Shown piece by piece: positions 8,001-23,000 of a DNA stretch of 31,737 bases; position 1 is the stretch's first letter; every line of letters starts with the position of its first letter. Where the stretch lies: NCBI GenBank assembly GCA_947589635.1, contig CANQCC010000005.1, positions 1 through 31,737 of the forward strand, in the 5' to 3' direction. The position numbers and the translations under genes were made by a program. The stretch is from an uncultured Clostridia bacterium. Its GTDB lineage: Bacteria > Bacillota > Clostridia > Christensenellales > CAG-917. Below the pieces are notes generated by a model. It saw only the letters and a program-made list of their open reading frames with translations. It had not been told where the DNA came from and ran no database searches.

Positions 8001-11000
8001 TTCTTCTTTATGCCGCTGAGCGTAAATCCTGCCCACTGCTTGGCGCTTTCGCCGTTGGCAAGAGAATTGTTTGTATTGCCGATATCCGTGATGTGGTTTA
8101 TCGCATACGCCGCGACCTTGATATTGGCAGTGCCGTGCGCGGTGTCGCTGAGGCCCCATTGATAGCTGTAGCCGACGTCTATCGAGGTGGTGTCCCAATC
8201 GTAGGTGAAGTCTTCATAGTCCCAGCTTATCGTGCCGGCGGGGAAATCCTTACCCGTAGGCAGTTTGTTTGTGTCAAGGATGTAATACTTCACGCCCGCG
8301 ATGGTCGTGGTGCTACCCTCGGTGCATGCGGCCTTATAGGCGGGATAGCGCTTATAGCGCGTCGCGCCGTTTACCACCACGTCCGTACCCGTATAGGTGT
8401 CGGGGACAGTCTCATAACTTGAGCCGCTCTTCTTCAGCGCATACAGCATGTTGCCGTCCTCGTCCGTGAGATAGGTGCCAAGCGTGATGGAGCTGGGAGT
8501 TACATTTTTACCGTTGAAGGTCATCTTCACCAGGTCGGGCAAAGTCGCGTTATATTTACCTCCGGTGGAGTCGACGTCGATATCGAGGCTCTTCGTGGTC
8601 CAGCCTGATCCCTTTTCCCAGGCTTGCAATCCATTCTCCTCGGTACTCACGGACATAGCGTTGGTGACGTACACGGGTATCTTGTACATGACCACGTTGA
8701 GCACGTAGCCGTATACATAGCCCGCCAGCCACTTGTTTGTCTTGACGTTCGCGGGAGGAATGTAATTGACGGAGGAGGCGTCCCAGACGATGTGCGTGCC
8801 CTCCGCAGAGGGGCTGCCGGAGACATAGGACGGGCTGCCGCCTGCGCCTATGCCGATCTGAGCGTTTGCCAATTGCGGGAACAGCGTACTGTCAAAGAAC
8901 GTCGCGTCGGTAAGCTCAACCTCTTTATTTCTTGATGTGCTGCTGTATACAAGCTGGCCGTAACGCCTTGCGGGATCGGTTATATCGATGCGCGTCGGAG
9001 GTAATACCTGGTCCTGGTCGCTTATCTTCGAAGCGCTATCCGCGCTGTCGAAGGACAACATGTCGTCTGTGGAGCCCGCGCCGTCCGTGGTGATGCCTCT
9101 TGGGTTGATGCGGAGCATCCAGAAGTCCCACGCACTGTTAATGTTTGTCGTCGTGCCTGTATCCGCGCCGCCGCTGTCTTTGCGATAGAACACCTTGGGC
9201 TTCGCGTCTGTTTTATTACCTTCAAATAATGTTGTTTCCTTCGCCGCGTTATACGTCATACCCTCGGCGCTGGAGTCCCTCTTCTGTCCGTTGACCATGA
9301 CCTCTATCGCCTGGATGCCGGGACGCATGGAATAGTCGCTGGTAAGTCCATACTCCGTCTCGAGCGGGTTGATGTCGATGTAGATGTTGATGTTGGGGTC
9401 GATAGATCCGGTCGCGAACGGAATGGGCAGTATCCCCGCGATAAGTTCGGAGATGTCGGATAACGCGCTACTCGCCACTGTACCCAGTCCAACAGCTAGG
9501 CCCCAAACAGCTGAGCCTGCAAACTGAACTGTCTTGAGCAACCATTTAAGAAGCGTTACGGGGATAGACCTGACAAACGGCTCGAGGAAATTTATCCTCT
9601 CGTCCGTCGTATGTTCCGGTCCGCACAGATCCTTCAGGTTGTTCATTATTGCTGTGATTTGACCTGAGGAGATCCCTTCCGTGTCGGAGTTATAGCCGTT
9701 TGCTTTGGGCGATGTTCCATTCGGTAACAGAGCGCTGGTGGTGAAGCCGCCGCGGGTTGTCGAACCTGCAAAGCCCCAATCTTCATTGTTGAACGCCAAT
9801 GTCGCGTTGATAAAGAATGGCTCGGAGATGCCGTCTATCGTGTCCTTCATCAGGTTAAGAAGCACGGTATACACCATTATCAGCAACTCGTTGAAGGGGT
9901 CTTTGTTTAGCGTAATCGAAAGCCTCAGCTTGCTCCTGCCGTTTTCCCCAAAGGCGGACATGTCATATCCGTAGGGGCGATAGTTGGTCGTCGTGGCGTC
10001 AAACAAGCCCACCTCCAACTTCTGGACAAGCCCGGTCATGTCGGGAGTGTAGCTCCAGGCGCCGGTGGTATTATCTTGTTGGAGGCTTGAGGCGGAGGGA
10101 TAGGCATAGGTCGCGTTGTCGCCGTCCTCGCCGCTGACAAGGCTTAACAGCTTGCCCGTATCTTTGTTTATCATCCCGCCTAAATCAAGAGGCGCTATTC
10201 TCTCGACAAGCCAGGAAGCAAAACTTCCTCCGAGGTTGAAGCCTTGATCCGACAGCCACAAGTTATTTGCGGCAAAGACGACTTGAACGCTTGCATCGTT
10301 GTTGAGCCTTGAATCATCTGCCTTTAATTTCTGTAATCCCGCCACTATATGCAAGCCGTCGCCTACCTTGCTGTTCATGCCTTTCTCATTCTTCTTTTGC
10401 GTCGTAAGTCTAATATCCGAGGTCACCAAGTTGGCTACTGCATAGGGTTTGACATTGCCTACATCGCTGTATGTGACGTCCCAGGTGTGCGAGCGCACGC
10501 TCAACACGAGGTTGGCGTTGAGGCCGTCTAGCACGTTCTGGATGAGGGCGCTTGTGCCCGAAGTGTTGCTGAGGGTAAGTCCCGCATAGCCCGTGGAGAC
10601 CTCGTTTATCAAGTCTTGGACGTTGAACAGACCCGCGGACGAGCTGCTGCCGCCCTCTATCATGCCAAGTTTGAAGGTGTTGATGTCAATGCCAAGCGAG
10701 GTGCTGTGCTCGTCAAGTATGCTCTCCACCGAGATGGACTGGATGCCCTTGTTGTTTGTCATGATGGCAAGCGACAGGGACTGGATGGGAGGCATGTCTA
10801 CGCCCAGGCCCTCAAACAGGCTGCCGATAAGCATGGATATCATCGACTTGTCCACGTTCACCGCCAAGCGCCCGTTCTCTATGTCGAGCGTGAGGTAAAG
10901 CGCGCCGGTCGTATCGTTGCCCGCCGCTGCGTTGCCGTCCGCGGACGTCGCGGAGGCCTTAAGCTCCCTTTGCTGCTGCGCATAGGCGGCGTCATTTGCC

Positions 11001-14000
11001 ACCGCCACTTCGGACGTGGACGCGGTCTGCGAATACGGCTTTGCGCCAAGCAGGCCCGAAAGCCCCTGGAACTTGATCTTGCCAAGCCCAAGCTCGCTCA
11101 AATCAAGATAGATCGCGTCGTTGAATATCTTGTTGGAGCCCGAAGTCGTCGGATCGTGATATTGAATGTTTCCGGAGCTGTCGATCTGCGAGGAGCCAAG
11201 ATAGTATATCTTTGCAATTTGCTTGTTGACAGGCGCGCCCGCGCTCAACGTGATGACAAGGTCGCTGTTGAGTATGCCGCCTATGCCGTTGACGATGATG
11301 CTAAGCAGGTTGATCTCCGCCTGCAGGCTGAGAGACAGCGTAAGCGTGCCGTTGGGCAGCAACAGCGCCATGGACGTGGGCACAAACTTGTAATAAGTTT
11401 TGCCCTCTGCATACTCATACACCTGCTTGTACTCGCCGTCCGAAGTAAGTTCATACTTCTTGCCCTTATACTCGTTAAACTCGGCCTCGTCCTTGATCGC
11501 CTCGTAGGTGCCAAGTATGCTTGTGCCGTCAAGCAATGTGCCAAGCAGATCCTCCGCCCAGCCCATGAAGGATGTTGCATAGCTGGATGTGGCGTCTGAG
11601 CTGTATGTTGAGGTGGCCGAGTTGCCCGTCAGCGTCAGATCCATAGCAAGGTCAAGCGATATCGTGGGCCAATTGAGCTTTGCCATTATCGCGTCTATGT
11701 CCGCGTTGAGGCCGCCGCCATCTATCGCGCCAACAAGCATGTCGCTGAGGTCAAGATCGCCAAGAGACGTGAAGCCGTCGGTGAGGTTCACATACCAATT
11801 TCTTGCCTTCTTGTCCGTCGTGTCATCGGCAGATATATTTCTGAAGATGGCGCCGGAGCCGAATTGCTTCGTCGCGTCAATGGGGTTCATGTCGAGCGCC
11901 AGATACAAGGTCTCGCCCATCTTGAGGTTGATGCTGAACTTGGCGGCGCCGCTCTGAGTAGCGTCTGCGGAGATCAGCAGGTCGCCAAGGTCGTCGGGCA
12001 GCAGATTCTGCGAGAAGTCTTCGCCGCGGATCTGCTTTATCTTCTTGTAGATCGCGTTGATTATTTCAATATTCAGCTGCAGCAACAGCTTTTGCGGGGT
12101 CACCGCGATAAGCAGGTAGGCAAAGTCGCGACGGAGCTGTTCAAGCTGAGTCACTTCCGCCTTTGCCGACGTAAGCGCGTCCTCCGCCGAGGAGCCGTTT
12201 GTCATGCCCGCCAACAGGTCGCCTACGCTGGAGCCGAGCTTTGCCACGACCGCCGCGAATATCGCCTCCATGCCGATGTTGCCGATGGATATCTTGGCTG
12301 CGTCGCCAAGCAGGCCGCTCAGGTCAAGATACAGCGAATCGTCCGAGATGGCGATGGCAATTATCGTCTCGTTCACGCCATCCGCGGGATGTCTGACAAT
12401 GCCAAGATACACCTCAAGCGTGTTGGACGCCACGTCTATGTGCGCCCTGATGTCAAGGGTCATGTATACGCCGTCGTCTCTGCCAAGCGCGTTCGTTATG
12501 CGCAATTGCAACATGCTGCCCGAAAGCGCTCCGCCTATGCCGCCGCCTTCTTCAGCCTCGTCGCTCGGGGCAAGCAGCCCAAGGATGAGGTCAAGCATTT
12601 CGCTTAGGTCAACCACGTTGCTGCCCGGCTTGCCCGCGCCGTAAAGGGAGATGTCAAGGCTCATCGCAAGGGTAAGATTTGCCCTCTGCATCGTGACAAA
12701 CGGATTGCCTACCTTCTTGCCGCCCTGCATGACATATTCGCCCTTGCTGTCCACAAGGTAGCTGCTGCCGTCGTCTTCGGTCTTTACGCCCGCCACGTCT
12801 TCAAGCCCCATGCTGTCGCCTATGCGCTTGTAGATGGTGCTCTCGGGCATGCTGAACGGCTTGCCTACGCGGCCGTACAGGTCTTTGATGTGCACGCCGA
12901 TATAGAAGTCGCCAAGCTTGATGTAATCGCCGCTGCCGCCCTCTGCAAGCGTGAACGCGCCGTCCTCGCCGTTTATGTACTTGGCGGGATCGAAGTTGTA
13001 GGTGTCGCCCGCCCAGTCGGGATATGCGTAGCTCTTAAGCGCGTACTCGTCGCTCATGACAAGCACATAGTGCTCGCCCTCGGATATGTCGCAATCCTCC
13101 GTATGCAGCGTGTATGTACCCGTATCCTCGTTATAGTGATAGTAGTTGCGCAGGTCTTCCGTGGTCGTGGGCATATCCTTCGCTTTCTCGCCCTGCGCCG
13201 GCGTGAGACGAGAGCCATTCTTGCCGTACTCCGCATTGTAATCGTCCACCGTCATGAAGTACTCCTGCCCCGCCATGAAGCCGAAGTCCAGGTCAAGAGA
13301 GGGATGCTCGCCATACAGATTCAGCGTTATGCCGCTTGCCTCCGCGCCCTTGTTCACTTGCAGCTTGGGCAGGAAGCCGACGACTTCGCTTAACACTTCG
13401 TTGTCGGAATCCACAAGCATCGAGATGAGGTCCGCAAGCAGATTTTCATTCATGCCGATAAGCAGATAGTCGTTTGCCACGCGCAATTTGCCTATTATCG
13501 CGTTGATTATGCCAAATATGCTTTCGGGAAGTATTCCCGTATTCACGTCGTCGCCGGGAGCCGCCGCGTCTCCGTCCGCCGAAACAAGCGCGCCCGCAAA
13601 CGCTGTGGAGCCGTCGCCCATAAGCGAGGTCAGATCGAAGCTGTCTATCGCGCCGTAGGAGAAGAAGTCGCCAAGTCCCACTATCCTGCCAAATTCGCTG
13701 AAGTCGACCTTCAGATTGAGGCAGCCCTTGTCGTCGATGTTGGCGTACATGTACACCTTCGCCACCTCGTTGCCGTGGAAGTTGGTGTTGTAGGCGACTT
13801 CAAGGTACACCTCCGCGCCGCTGAGCGCGCCGAGGATAGTGCCGCCCTTGGACATATAGTTTATCAGACTGCCCACAGACAACTTCGCCTTGAGGTCGAT
13901 GTCAAAGCCTATCGTGCTTCTGAAAGGCTTGTTGGGATCGGTTTCTCCGCCCGGATTGAGCGCGGGATCGTTCGTCGTCAACGAAGTCACCATGAACATC

Positions 14001-17000
14001 AGATAATCCGCAATATCGCTGCCGATGAAGTTTCTCATCTGATATGTCCAGTTGATGATGTCGTCAAGCCTCATCTCTATGGTCAAAGTCGCGCCGACTT
14101 CCACGCTGCCCATGTTTTCAAACAGCGAGTTGATGTTAAACTCCACCTTGTCGTCCAGCACCTTGCTGATGTCAAGATCAAGCGCCTTGGAGAAGTTGGT
14201 GAAGTTCTGCACGTTCTTATACGCGGGCAGTTCGGGCAGAATGTAATCCGCCTCGTCCATGCTCGTGACGTTGTCGCCGTCAAAGTCCACCGCGATATAC
14301 GTCTTGCCGTCGCTTGTCGTAAACGTATTTTTGCTTGCAAGCAACTCTTTCAGCTTGTTCGGGATCTCTCTCGCCAGCGCGTCGCTGAGATAACGAGTGT
14401 GCGCCTCTATGGCGGCGCTCATGCCATCCTTTATAAACGCGTCAAGCTCGTCATAGCTTACGTATTGCAGGCTGCCCTGCTCCTGAGTGAAGCCAAGCAG
14501 ATCGTACTTGGAGACCTCTATCGCCGTCTTCGCGTCGTTGCGCTTGTAGATGATAAGTACGCCGGTGTATTCCTTGAACGCCTTTGTGCCCACTATCTCG
14601 CGATACAGGTTGGACTTGAGGCCGAGCACGGAGCCGAGCTGTACGGTCTTGCCGTCATTTATCGTCCAGACGACGTCCGTATAGGTGTTGTTCTTGTACG
14701 GCGAGCCAAACGCCCAACGACGCTCGCTGACTATAGGAGTCATCTGCGTGTCAGTCTTCACATATCTCTGCTTGGGACCGTTGTAGGGCGCGTAGTCGCC
14801 GCCAGCGCCTTCCGCGGAGGTAATATAGCCGTCGGCGCCAAGTTTGTACGCGCCATTGCCTTCGCCTACATAGTAGAACTCGTGATAGGCATACTTCTGC
14901 CCGTCATAGCCCTCTTCCGCAAGCGCATAGCCGCCGTCTTCAAGTTTCTTGTACGCGCCGTCTTCGGACGCATAATATTGCTTCTCCAGCTTGATATAAT
15001 CCTTGGCGTCGAAGTTCTTGCCGTAGGTGCCGAAGTCGCCCGCATAGAAGTTTGCATAGTAGAAGATATCCTTGCTGCCCACCTGGCTTGCTCTCAGATC
15101 GGAGTCAAGACCGAAGGAGATCGAGGAGCTGTTGTCCTTGCCGTTGAGGCCCTCTATCTTAAGCCCAAGGTCAAGCATCGGCTTCGTGCCTTCGTCGTTG
15201 AACAGCAGCGCGCCTATCGTCAGGTCGTAAGGATTGAGATTTTGTTTGACGTATATCTTCAGGTTGGGCAAAATGCTGCCGATCGTGCTTCCGGGAGACA
15301 GCTCGCCGATGAGGGCGGACAGCAAGCCCGAAGTCACGTTCACCGCAAACGCGCCCGTGAAGATGTTGATGTAAAGCGACGTCTCGTCTGCCTTCTGACC
15401 GTCGTGATAATAGTCTTCGGGAGCCGCCGCAACAAGCGCGTCGCTGCTTGTGCCGCCGATAAGCCCGCCGACTTTGTCGTTGACAAGCTCTTCAAGCGTG
15501 TACTCTCTGAGGTCGACATAGAACTTGCCTTCCTCGCCGAGCAGCCACTCGAAGTCCACATACAGACCCGCCATGCCCGTGTCGACGTCGTTGTTGTAAT
15601 AAAGCCCTATGAAGTGCGTCAGGGAGCCGTCGAGAAGTTGCTCCTCGCTGTAGTTCTTGCGAGTATCCTCGTCGACGTATCTGTCGTCAAACTCTTCCGT
15701 CCCGGGGTTGGAGATCTTGTCGTTTTGCTCGCCCCAGACGTCTATCGCCACGTCAAGGTCGCGCACGATCAGCTTGAGAGGCATTATGCTTATCTCGAAG
15801 CTGAGATTGAGACGTATGGAGAAGTACAGCACAAGCGTTTCGTTGTGATCCACCTCGAATACGCCGCTGAGCGAGCCGACTATGCCGCCGATGACGTTGC
15901 CGAGCTGCTCGCTGAGCTGATAGAACTCGTCATCGCCGCCCGTCGTCGGATTCATCCACACATACAGGTTGGTCTTGTCGTACGTGCCCGCCACAAGTTG
16001 CGCGATCTCGTCCGCGCTAAGTTTGACGTAGTCGCCGTGGAACTTCTTGTACGCATAGTCCTTGTACGCGGCGACGTCCACGCTGTCCTCAAGCGGATGC
16101 ATGGACTTGTACACCTGCTCGTAATCGCTGTAGACAAAGAATATCTTGCCCGCGTTCAGATACAGGCTGCCTTGCAGCGCAAGCGACAGAGCGAAGATCT
16201 CGTCCACATGGATGTAATCCTTGTAGGCGTAACCGTCGTACTTCTCGTCGTTGAAGTCGGGCTGCGGGATGGACGTGCGCTGTCTCACGCGGACGGAATA
16301 TTCGTCCGGATGCTCGGAATAATACGCGATCTCGTCCTCTTTCACGGCGCGCTTTGACTTGGCGGTGTAGTTGTTGTGACGATACATGTACACGCGCTGC
16401 AGCTGTGCGTAAGTCGTGCCGACATACACGTAGTATTGCGTGTTGTTGGTGATTATGTCCACAAGGTAGTCGGGCAGCGCCGCGACAGAATCCGCCGCGC
16501 GCTTATATTCCGCCCTGCCGTCTTCCTCGTTGACGGTCATGAGGTACAAAGTCTCGCTGTTTATCGGATAATACTCGTTTTGATACTCGTAATATCTGGG
16601 ATTATCGTTATACTTTTCGGGATCGAACGTCGCCTGATCCTCGCCGTCTTTGACCGTATAGTAGTCCTCTATCCACTTGTAGGCGCCGTCACTTTCCTTG
16701 TCCTCGCTGGAGTAGTACTCGCGCACGTCGTCGATATACCAATACTCGGACGGGACCGCAAGCGCATTTGCCGCTTCAGAGTCGCCGGACTGATAATTGA
16801 ACTGGATCGCGCCAAATTCCGGGAAGTCGATGGCAAGCGAGATGAGGTCGTTCCACAAATACAGGTCGAGCTGCAGGAAGGGGTTGCGCTCCTCAAGCAG
16901 ATCCACGCAGTACAGATCCGTCATGGGCTTGTACCACGCCACTTCGTTGTGCAGATCGTCATAGATTGTGACCTTTTCGTCCACCTCTTCGTCTTTGGTC

Positions 17001-20000
17001 GAGGCGACGTACAGTCTGGGCGCGTTGATAAACATGCCCGCAAGAACAGTATCGGCTTCCGCACGGGCAAGCTGACCTCTGTTGGCTCTTGCATACTCCA
17101 CAAAGTTGTTGCTGAGCAAGCCGTTGTCGCTCCTAAGCCTTATGTATGTGGTCACGGAGTTGACGTTATAATAGTATGCGCTGCCTTCCATGACCGCCTT
17201 ATCCATGGCGTCGCGATCGGACTTGACAAGGTCGGTGCGCAGGATGTACGCGCCCGTATTCTCGTCGATATAGTATGTGCCGATGCCCTTTTCGACCTTT
17301 TCTATCGCAAAGCGCGTGTTGGATGTATTAAGCAAAGCCTCAACTTCGCTCTTTATCTCGAGGCGTTTTGCGGTGTCGCTCAACGCGTCTTGATATTCTG
17401 CGGCCTTTTGCGCGATGAAACTGTCATAATCCACGTACGTCGAAAGCGTGCCGTCCGTGAAGAGAGTCAGCGAGGACGCGTTTACAAACGGATCGCTGAA
17501 TGTGATGGCGGAGTCTTCGTCCATTAGCAACTGAAGCACTCTGTTGATGATGTCGGGTTGCAGCAGTATGCGCACGAACCTGTTGGAGATCATCAGGCTG
17601 TCCACAAACATTCTGATGTAGCCCGTGACCACGTCGTCCTTCAGCAGCGGGAACAGCTTGTCCGCGGAGGAAGAAGCGTCCTCGTCCGCAGTCTGCATAG
17701 TGACTTCCGCCGCCGCCATAGCCTCGCTGCCCTTATCGTCGTCGGAGCCGAACAGGCCTTCAAACAGGTCGCGAATAAGCGCGCTGTTGACGTAAATGCT
17801 CGGCATATTGAAGTAACTCAAGTCGATATACACGCCGCCCATCGAGCGCTTGAACTTGCCGTCCGGGTTGGGATAGTAGTAGCTTGAATCGTAGGTGTAT
17901 CTCTTGCCCGCGAACGAGTCGAGGTCCTCTATCGGCGCGTATGTGCCGTCGTCGTTGCGGTAATACTTGCCGAATTTTGCTTCATAGTAGTTGTCGTATC
18001 TGTCTTCGGGCTTTACATAGTTTTCGTCTTCGGGGTCTAACTCGCCGTTTTCTTCACTCAGCAGCGTGAAGTCGCCCGTAGCCATATAGATGCCCACAAA
18101 GTCGTGATATTCCGTCTCGCCTCTGCCCCTCGTCTGGACGACAAGTTTGAGGTTGATGAAGCTTGCTATGTCGTCAAGCAGCCCCATCATTCCGCCAAGG
18201 CCGCCTTCCGTCGCGTCGCTGCTGAGCAGGCGCTTGATGAGGTCTATTATGTCGGAGAGGGTCATATCCCCGTCCTGGTTGCCTATCGAGAAGTCGGGAT
18301 TTGCGCGCAGATAGTTGATAAGCGCCATTGTTTGCACTTCGCCCTGCATCAACAATCTGATTTCGCGCGCCACGTCGCCGCCGTCGTCCGCCTGCGCCAT
18401 TATCTTAAGGATGTCTTCGCCTTCAAGATTGGGCAGGAAGTACAGCAAGACTTCGGTAAGGTCTATCTCGCCGTTCTCGCCCGACTTGAACAGAGTGCCG
18501 ATGTTTACCGTCTCGTTTATCGTGATGTGGTCAAGGTCGCCAAAGTCGGTGTAATCGTCAAGATCGTCGCCGGAGAGCGTGTAGTCCTTATAGTTTGTGA
18601 ACTCCAAGTCAAGGTCGCGCACCGCAAGCAACAGATCCATCTGCATGTCGTAGGCGCCGCCGTCGTTGGTGTACGCCTCGTTTGCCGTAGCGCCCGGGAC
18701 GAGCTTGTAAATTATCTCGCCTTCTTCTATCTTGATGTCCTCTGTAGACGGGTTCTCCACTCCGTCCGCGGAAGACTCCAGCAGCTGATACAGGTACAGG
18801 CCCTTGAAGGTCTGATATGCAACCTTATAACGCGCGTAACGCGCGGCCGCGGGGATCTCGGTCTCGTTGGACTTGATGGCGCGGAAGTAGTTGCCGCCTT
18901 CGGGCTTAATATAGCCGCCGTTATTATCCTGCCTGAACACATAGTAGTTTGCTGTGCCGTTTTCTATATCGGTCGCGACGACCTGTTCCTCCGCGGTCAT
19001 TTCCGCATACAGCTTGTCGGGGCCGGAGGAGACCGCAGCCTGGTTGAATCTGCTGCCTTCGAGGCCAAGCGAAGCCTTCGCCTCGAGGTCTATGCCGTCT
19101 CTGACGTCAAGTTGCAATTGCAATGAGCCGTTGATCTCTTCATAGAACAGCTCTCTCAGCGTGAAGCCTAAACTTTCGGTGACGCTGTCGGGGAACATGT
19201 TGATGATGACGTCAAACAGCATGTCGCCGATCATTATCGTAAGCAACTTCTCGTTGAAGAGGATGGCGAGGCCGAGGTTCTTGTCCGAGATGTCCACGGA
19301 GCCGTTGCCGTCCGAATTTGTGCCGTCCGCAACAAGCGCGTCTTCGTCGGAATCCGTGCCGTAGCCGCCCGCCGTGAACAGCGAAGCGCCGTTGCTTGTG
19401 GAGCCCAACAATTGTCCGAGAGCTTGCACGATCTTGGTAAGAGGCATATCGCTTATGCTCATCTTGGGCAGGTTGAAAATTTCGGACGCGTCAAGATATA
19501 TCGTCTGATTTACATAGTACAGACCAAGCACAAGAGGCTCGTAGCCCGTTTCGGATACGCTTACGATCTCCATCTTAAGTTCGGAGGCGTCGATGTCCGC
19601 AAGGTCAAGTATCATGTTGAGGTCAAGCCTGAAGTGCGCCTCGCTGGAGCCTCTCGACGTGGACGGCATCTCAAGGTCTATGCCCACAAGGTTGCCCACG
19701 ATCGGGGTGAGCAGCGCGCCGAAGTCAAGTTTGCCCTCGTTTATGCCAAGCGCCAGCTCGACCGAGAAACCAAGCGTGACTATCGTATCCGTGAAGGGGT
19801 TCACGGGTCTGTCAAAGTTGTTTATCGTGTTTTCTGCGATAAGTTGTTCGCGATACTTTTCAAATTCCGCCGCGGTATAGCCGTACTCCACGTGATTTAC
19901 CGTGAACGAGTGCGTCTTCTGGTCGCGGATGTATTCGGGCAGCAGCGACACGTCTGCGCCTACGCCCAACTCAAGCTCGCCAAACTTCATGCCCATGCTG

Positions 20001-23000
20001 AGCACGCCAGTCGTGATGTCAAGCCCTACCCACATCTTGTTGATGGCGGTATAGCTGTTGATCGTGCGGTAATATTTGCCGTTCGGATCTTTATAATAGC
20101 CGTATTTGCGCTCCGCAAGCTGAGTGACGGTCTGATACACGCCGTTTATCAGCACATAGCTTGAAAGCGCATGGTCGACGTCGTTGAGGTACATGGTCGT
20201 GACCTTATAGTCGTCGCCCACCTTGACGTACAGTTTGTGCTGTCTGAGGCTTACGTACGAGCCGTCCGGGAGCTGTCCGTACAGATTGGTGACGGAATTT
20301 ATCTCGCGGGCCTTAGTGACAAACGCTATCTTGTAGTAAGCGGAATATTCGGACGAGAACACATAGAACTCTTTGTCGGGGCTGTATGCATCCGTAGAAA
20401 GCGAGTATACGACATCGCCGCCGTCTTCTGGTCTGGACGCGGTATAAAGCTCGGTATATTCCTTATCGAGGAAGATGTACTCGTCGGGCGCGCCCTCCTC
20501 CGATATCTTCGCCGCATAGTAATCGTATGCCGTTGTATATTCGTCGTACGTCACCTCTTCGGCGTAGCTGTAGCGGAAATCTTTGTATATGCCGTCCTCC
20601 GCCGTAAACTTTGTCTTCTCCTCTTCGGGCAGATTTTCGATCAGCCCGTACACGTTTTGTCCGTGCTCGAGGCCAAGCGAGACCTCCATGAGGTCAAACA
20701 CGTCGTCCACGTTGCCAAGCGTCGGGAAGATGAAGGAGAACAGCGTCGAGATGAGGACCTGCGTAAGGCGGATCTGGAACGCAGTATCCGAATACACAAG
20801 GTACACAAGCGCGTTTCTCATATTTTCCGCCGTAGCGTCGTCAAACTCGCCGTCGTCCGCGGACAGCGCGTCTGCAGAAGCGCCGTTGAACAGCGAGCCA
20901 AGGCCGTTGTTCTTGATCTGCTCAAGATATCCCTTGAGTTTGCGCAGCACGGTAATGAAGTCGTCTATGCGCGAATATTGCTGCGTGTTGCTGCCAAGTC
21001 CGGACGCGTCAAGATAGAGGATGCCGTCGCTGAGATATACGCCGCCAAGCACCTTCGGAACGCCGTTTTCGTACGTCGCGAAGCTGCCGTCCTTGATCTC
21101 GACAAACTCAAGTTTCAACTCGAGAGTGCTGAGGTCGCTGTTGTCGATGAAGTGCCCAAGCACGCCGTCCCTGAGAAGTCCGCGCAGGTCGAGCGCCGCA
21201 AGGTCCACGCTTACCGCTATCCTCAATCCTACGCCGCCGTTGAACTGAGACTGCGCCGCAAGCATGATTATCATGTCGTCAAGCATGGGCATCTGGTTGA
21301 CGAGGCCGCCGATGTCGTAGTCCTCTATGCCGGAGCTGTTGAAGTACGCAAGTCCGCTGAGGCTGAGGTTTATGACCTGATCCTCGTATACGGGCACGCC
21401 CTGTTTGGCGTAAAGCGTGTATGTGGACGTGGTGTACGGCAGAGGAGTATCCGTCCTGCTGTACCTTGCGCCCTTGAGGTCGGGCCTGTCCGTCGCCTTA
21501 TAGTAGAAGTCTTCCGCGGGATCGTAGACGTACTCGCCGCCCGCCGCTTCCGCGTAAGTCACCTGATAGAGGTTGCCGCCATCAAGCGCGGTGACGAAGA
21601 TACGATCGTATCTCTTCGTGCCTGCCGTCAGGTTTTCCTCCTCGCCGTTCTTATCCTTATTTATCGCGCGCATGAGGCCGGTCTTCTCGATGTAGCCGCC
21701 GTTTGCCGCTTCGTTAAAGCCGTAGTATATGCCGCCCGCCACGATGTCTTCCTTTTCCTGAGGCACGTAGCTTTCGCCGTAGAAACCGTTGATGATGGAC
21801 AGCAAGTTGTCGATAAAGTCGTCAAGGTTGACAAAGTTCATCGCCTCGTCATCGTCAAGCAGGTCTTCTACGTTGCTGTCGCTTATCAGGTTTAGCATGA
21901 GGTCAAGTCCAAGTTTGACGTCGATTATAAACTCGTCCTTGGGCTGATCTTTGCCAAGCAATTCGGACGGGACATAGTGATCCGGATTGTCCTTGTTGAG
22001 CAGCGCGAGCATCAGATCTATCGTAAACCTTTGATTTTCGCCGTAGGAATTGTCGAAAGGTCTTACAAACAGACCGCTTATGCTGTCGTCGATAAGGTTA
22101 TCCGGGCTGTCGACCACCATGGGGCCTACAAGCTTTGTAAACAGCTTTGTAAGTATATCGTTGAACGCCGTCGCATTGAAGTACAGCTTGAGTGCGTCAA
22201 GCATGTTGAACTTGCCGCTTGTCGGCCACGTCCTTCCGGTGACGAGCACGGATTTGACAAGCAGATCGAGCGCTTCGACTATGTTTTCGGTGGTGAACAG
22301 ATCGCCGAGGCCGCCAGAAGCGTTGTCTTCGCCCGCCGCCTCAAGCGCGTCGTCCGCTCCGAGGCCGAGGTCTATGCCAAGCCTGTCAAGCAAATCGAAC
22401 AGCATTATGGAGATGCGAGGTCCGCCGATGCCGCCGAGGTCGAGATAGAGCCTGCCCTTCATAAGGTACAGCCCTATCTTTGCCGTGCTTGCGTCTCCAT
22501 CCTCATATGTAAAGTCTATGACCACGCTGAGTTGCAGCGCTTGAAGTATGGTCCCCACGTCGAATTTGAGGCTCTTGATCGCGTCTATGGACAAATTCTC
22601 CCAAGTGCCGTCCCAGCCGGGATATATCGAGTCTTCCTTGCCGGGATTCTTTTCCGTCCTTGCGGGGAACAGCGACTTGACGTCAAGTTGAGCCATTATG
22701 TCAAGCTTGAAGCCGTCGTACATCTTGTTGTCAAGCAGTACGTTAAGGCCGAAGGTCTCAAGCAACATGTACAGGTTGTGCTCCAGGTTGGAATCGTCAA
22801 GTCCCGCGTCAAATTGTCCGTCCTTTACGGAGAGCAGAATTTCGGGCAGGATTATCCCCTGCAGCGCCTCTTTCACGGAATCCATGCCGAGCACAAGCTC
22901 AAGCAAATTGTCAAACGTAAAGCCGTCGCGCACGAAACTTCCGTCCTTGTCCTGCACGAATCTTCCGTCGGAGTTATAGCTGAACCTTTCGCTGTCCTTG

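Noticed and set aside
3764..8422. Long open frame on the plus strand (also 13775-16357, 21977-25111, 25334-27178 and 20171-21895)
   Set aside because: They lie antisense to the giant gene in exact codon register, have no ribosome binding site or recognisable domain, and follow from its avoidance of TTA, CTA and TCA codons.
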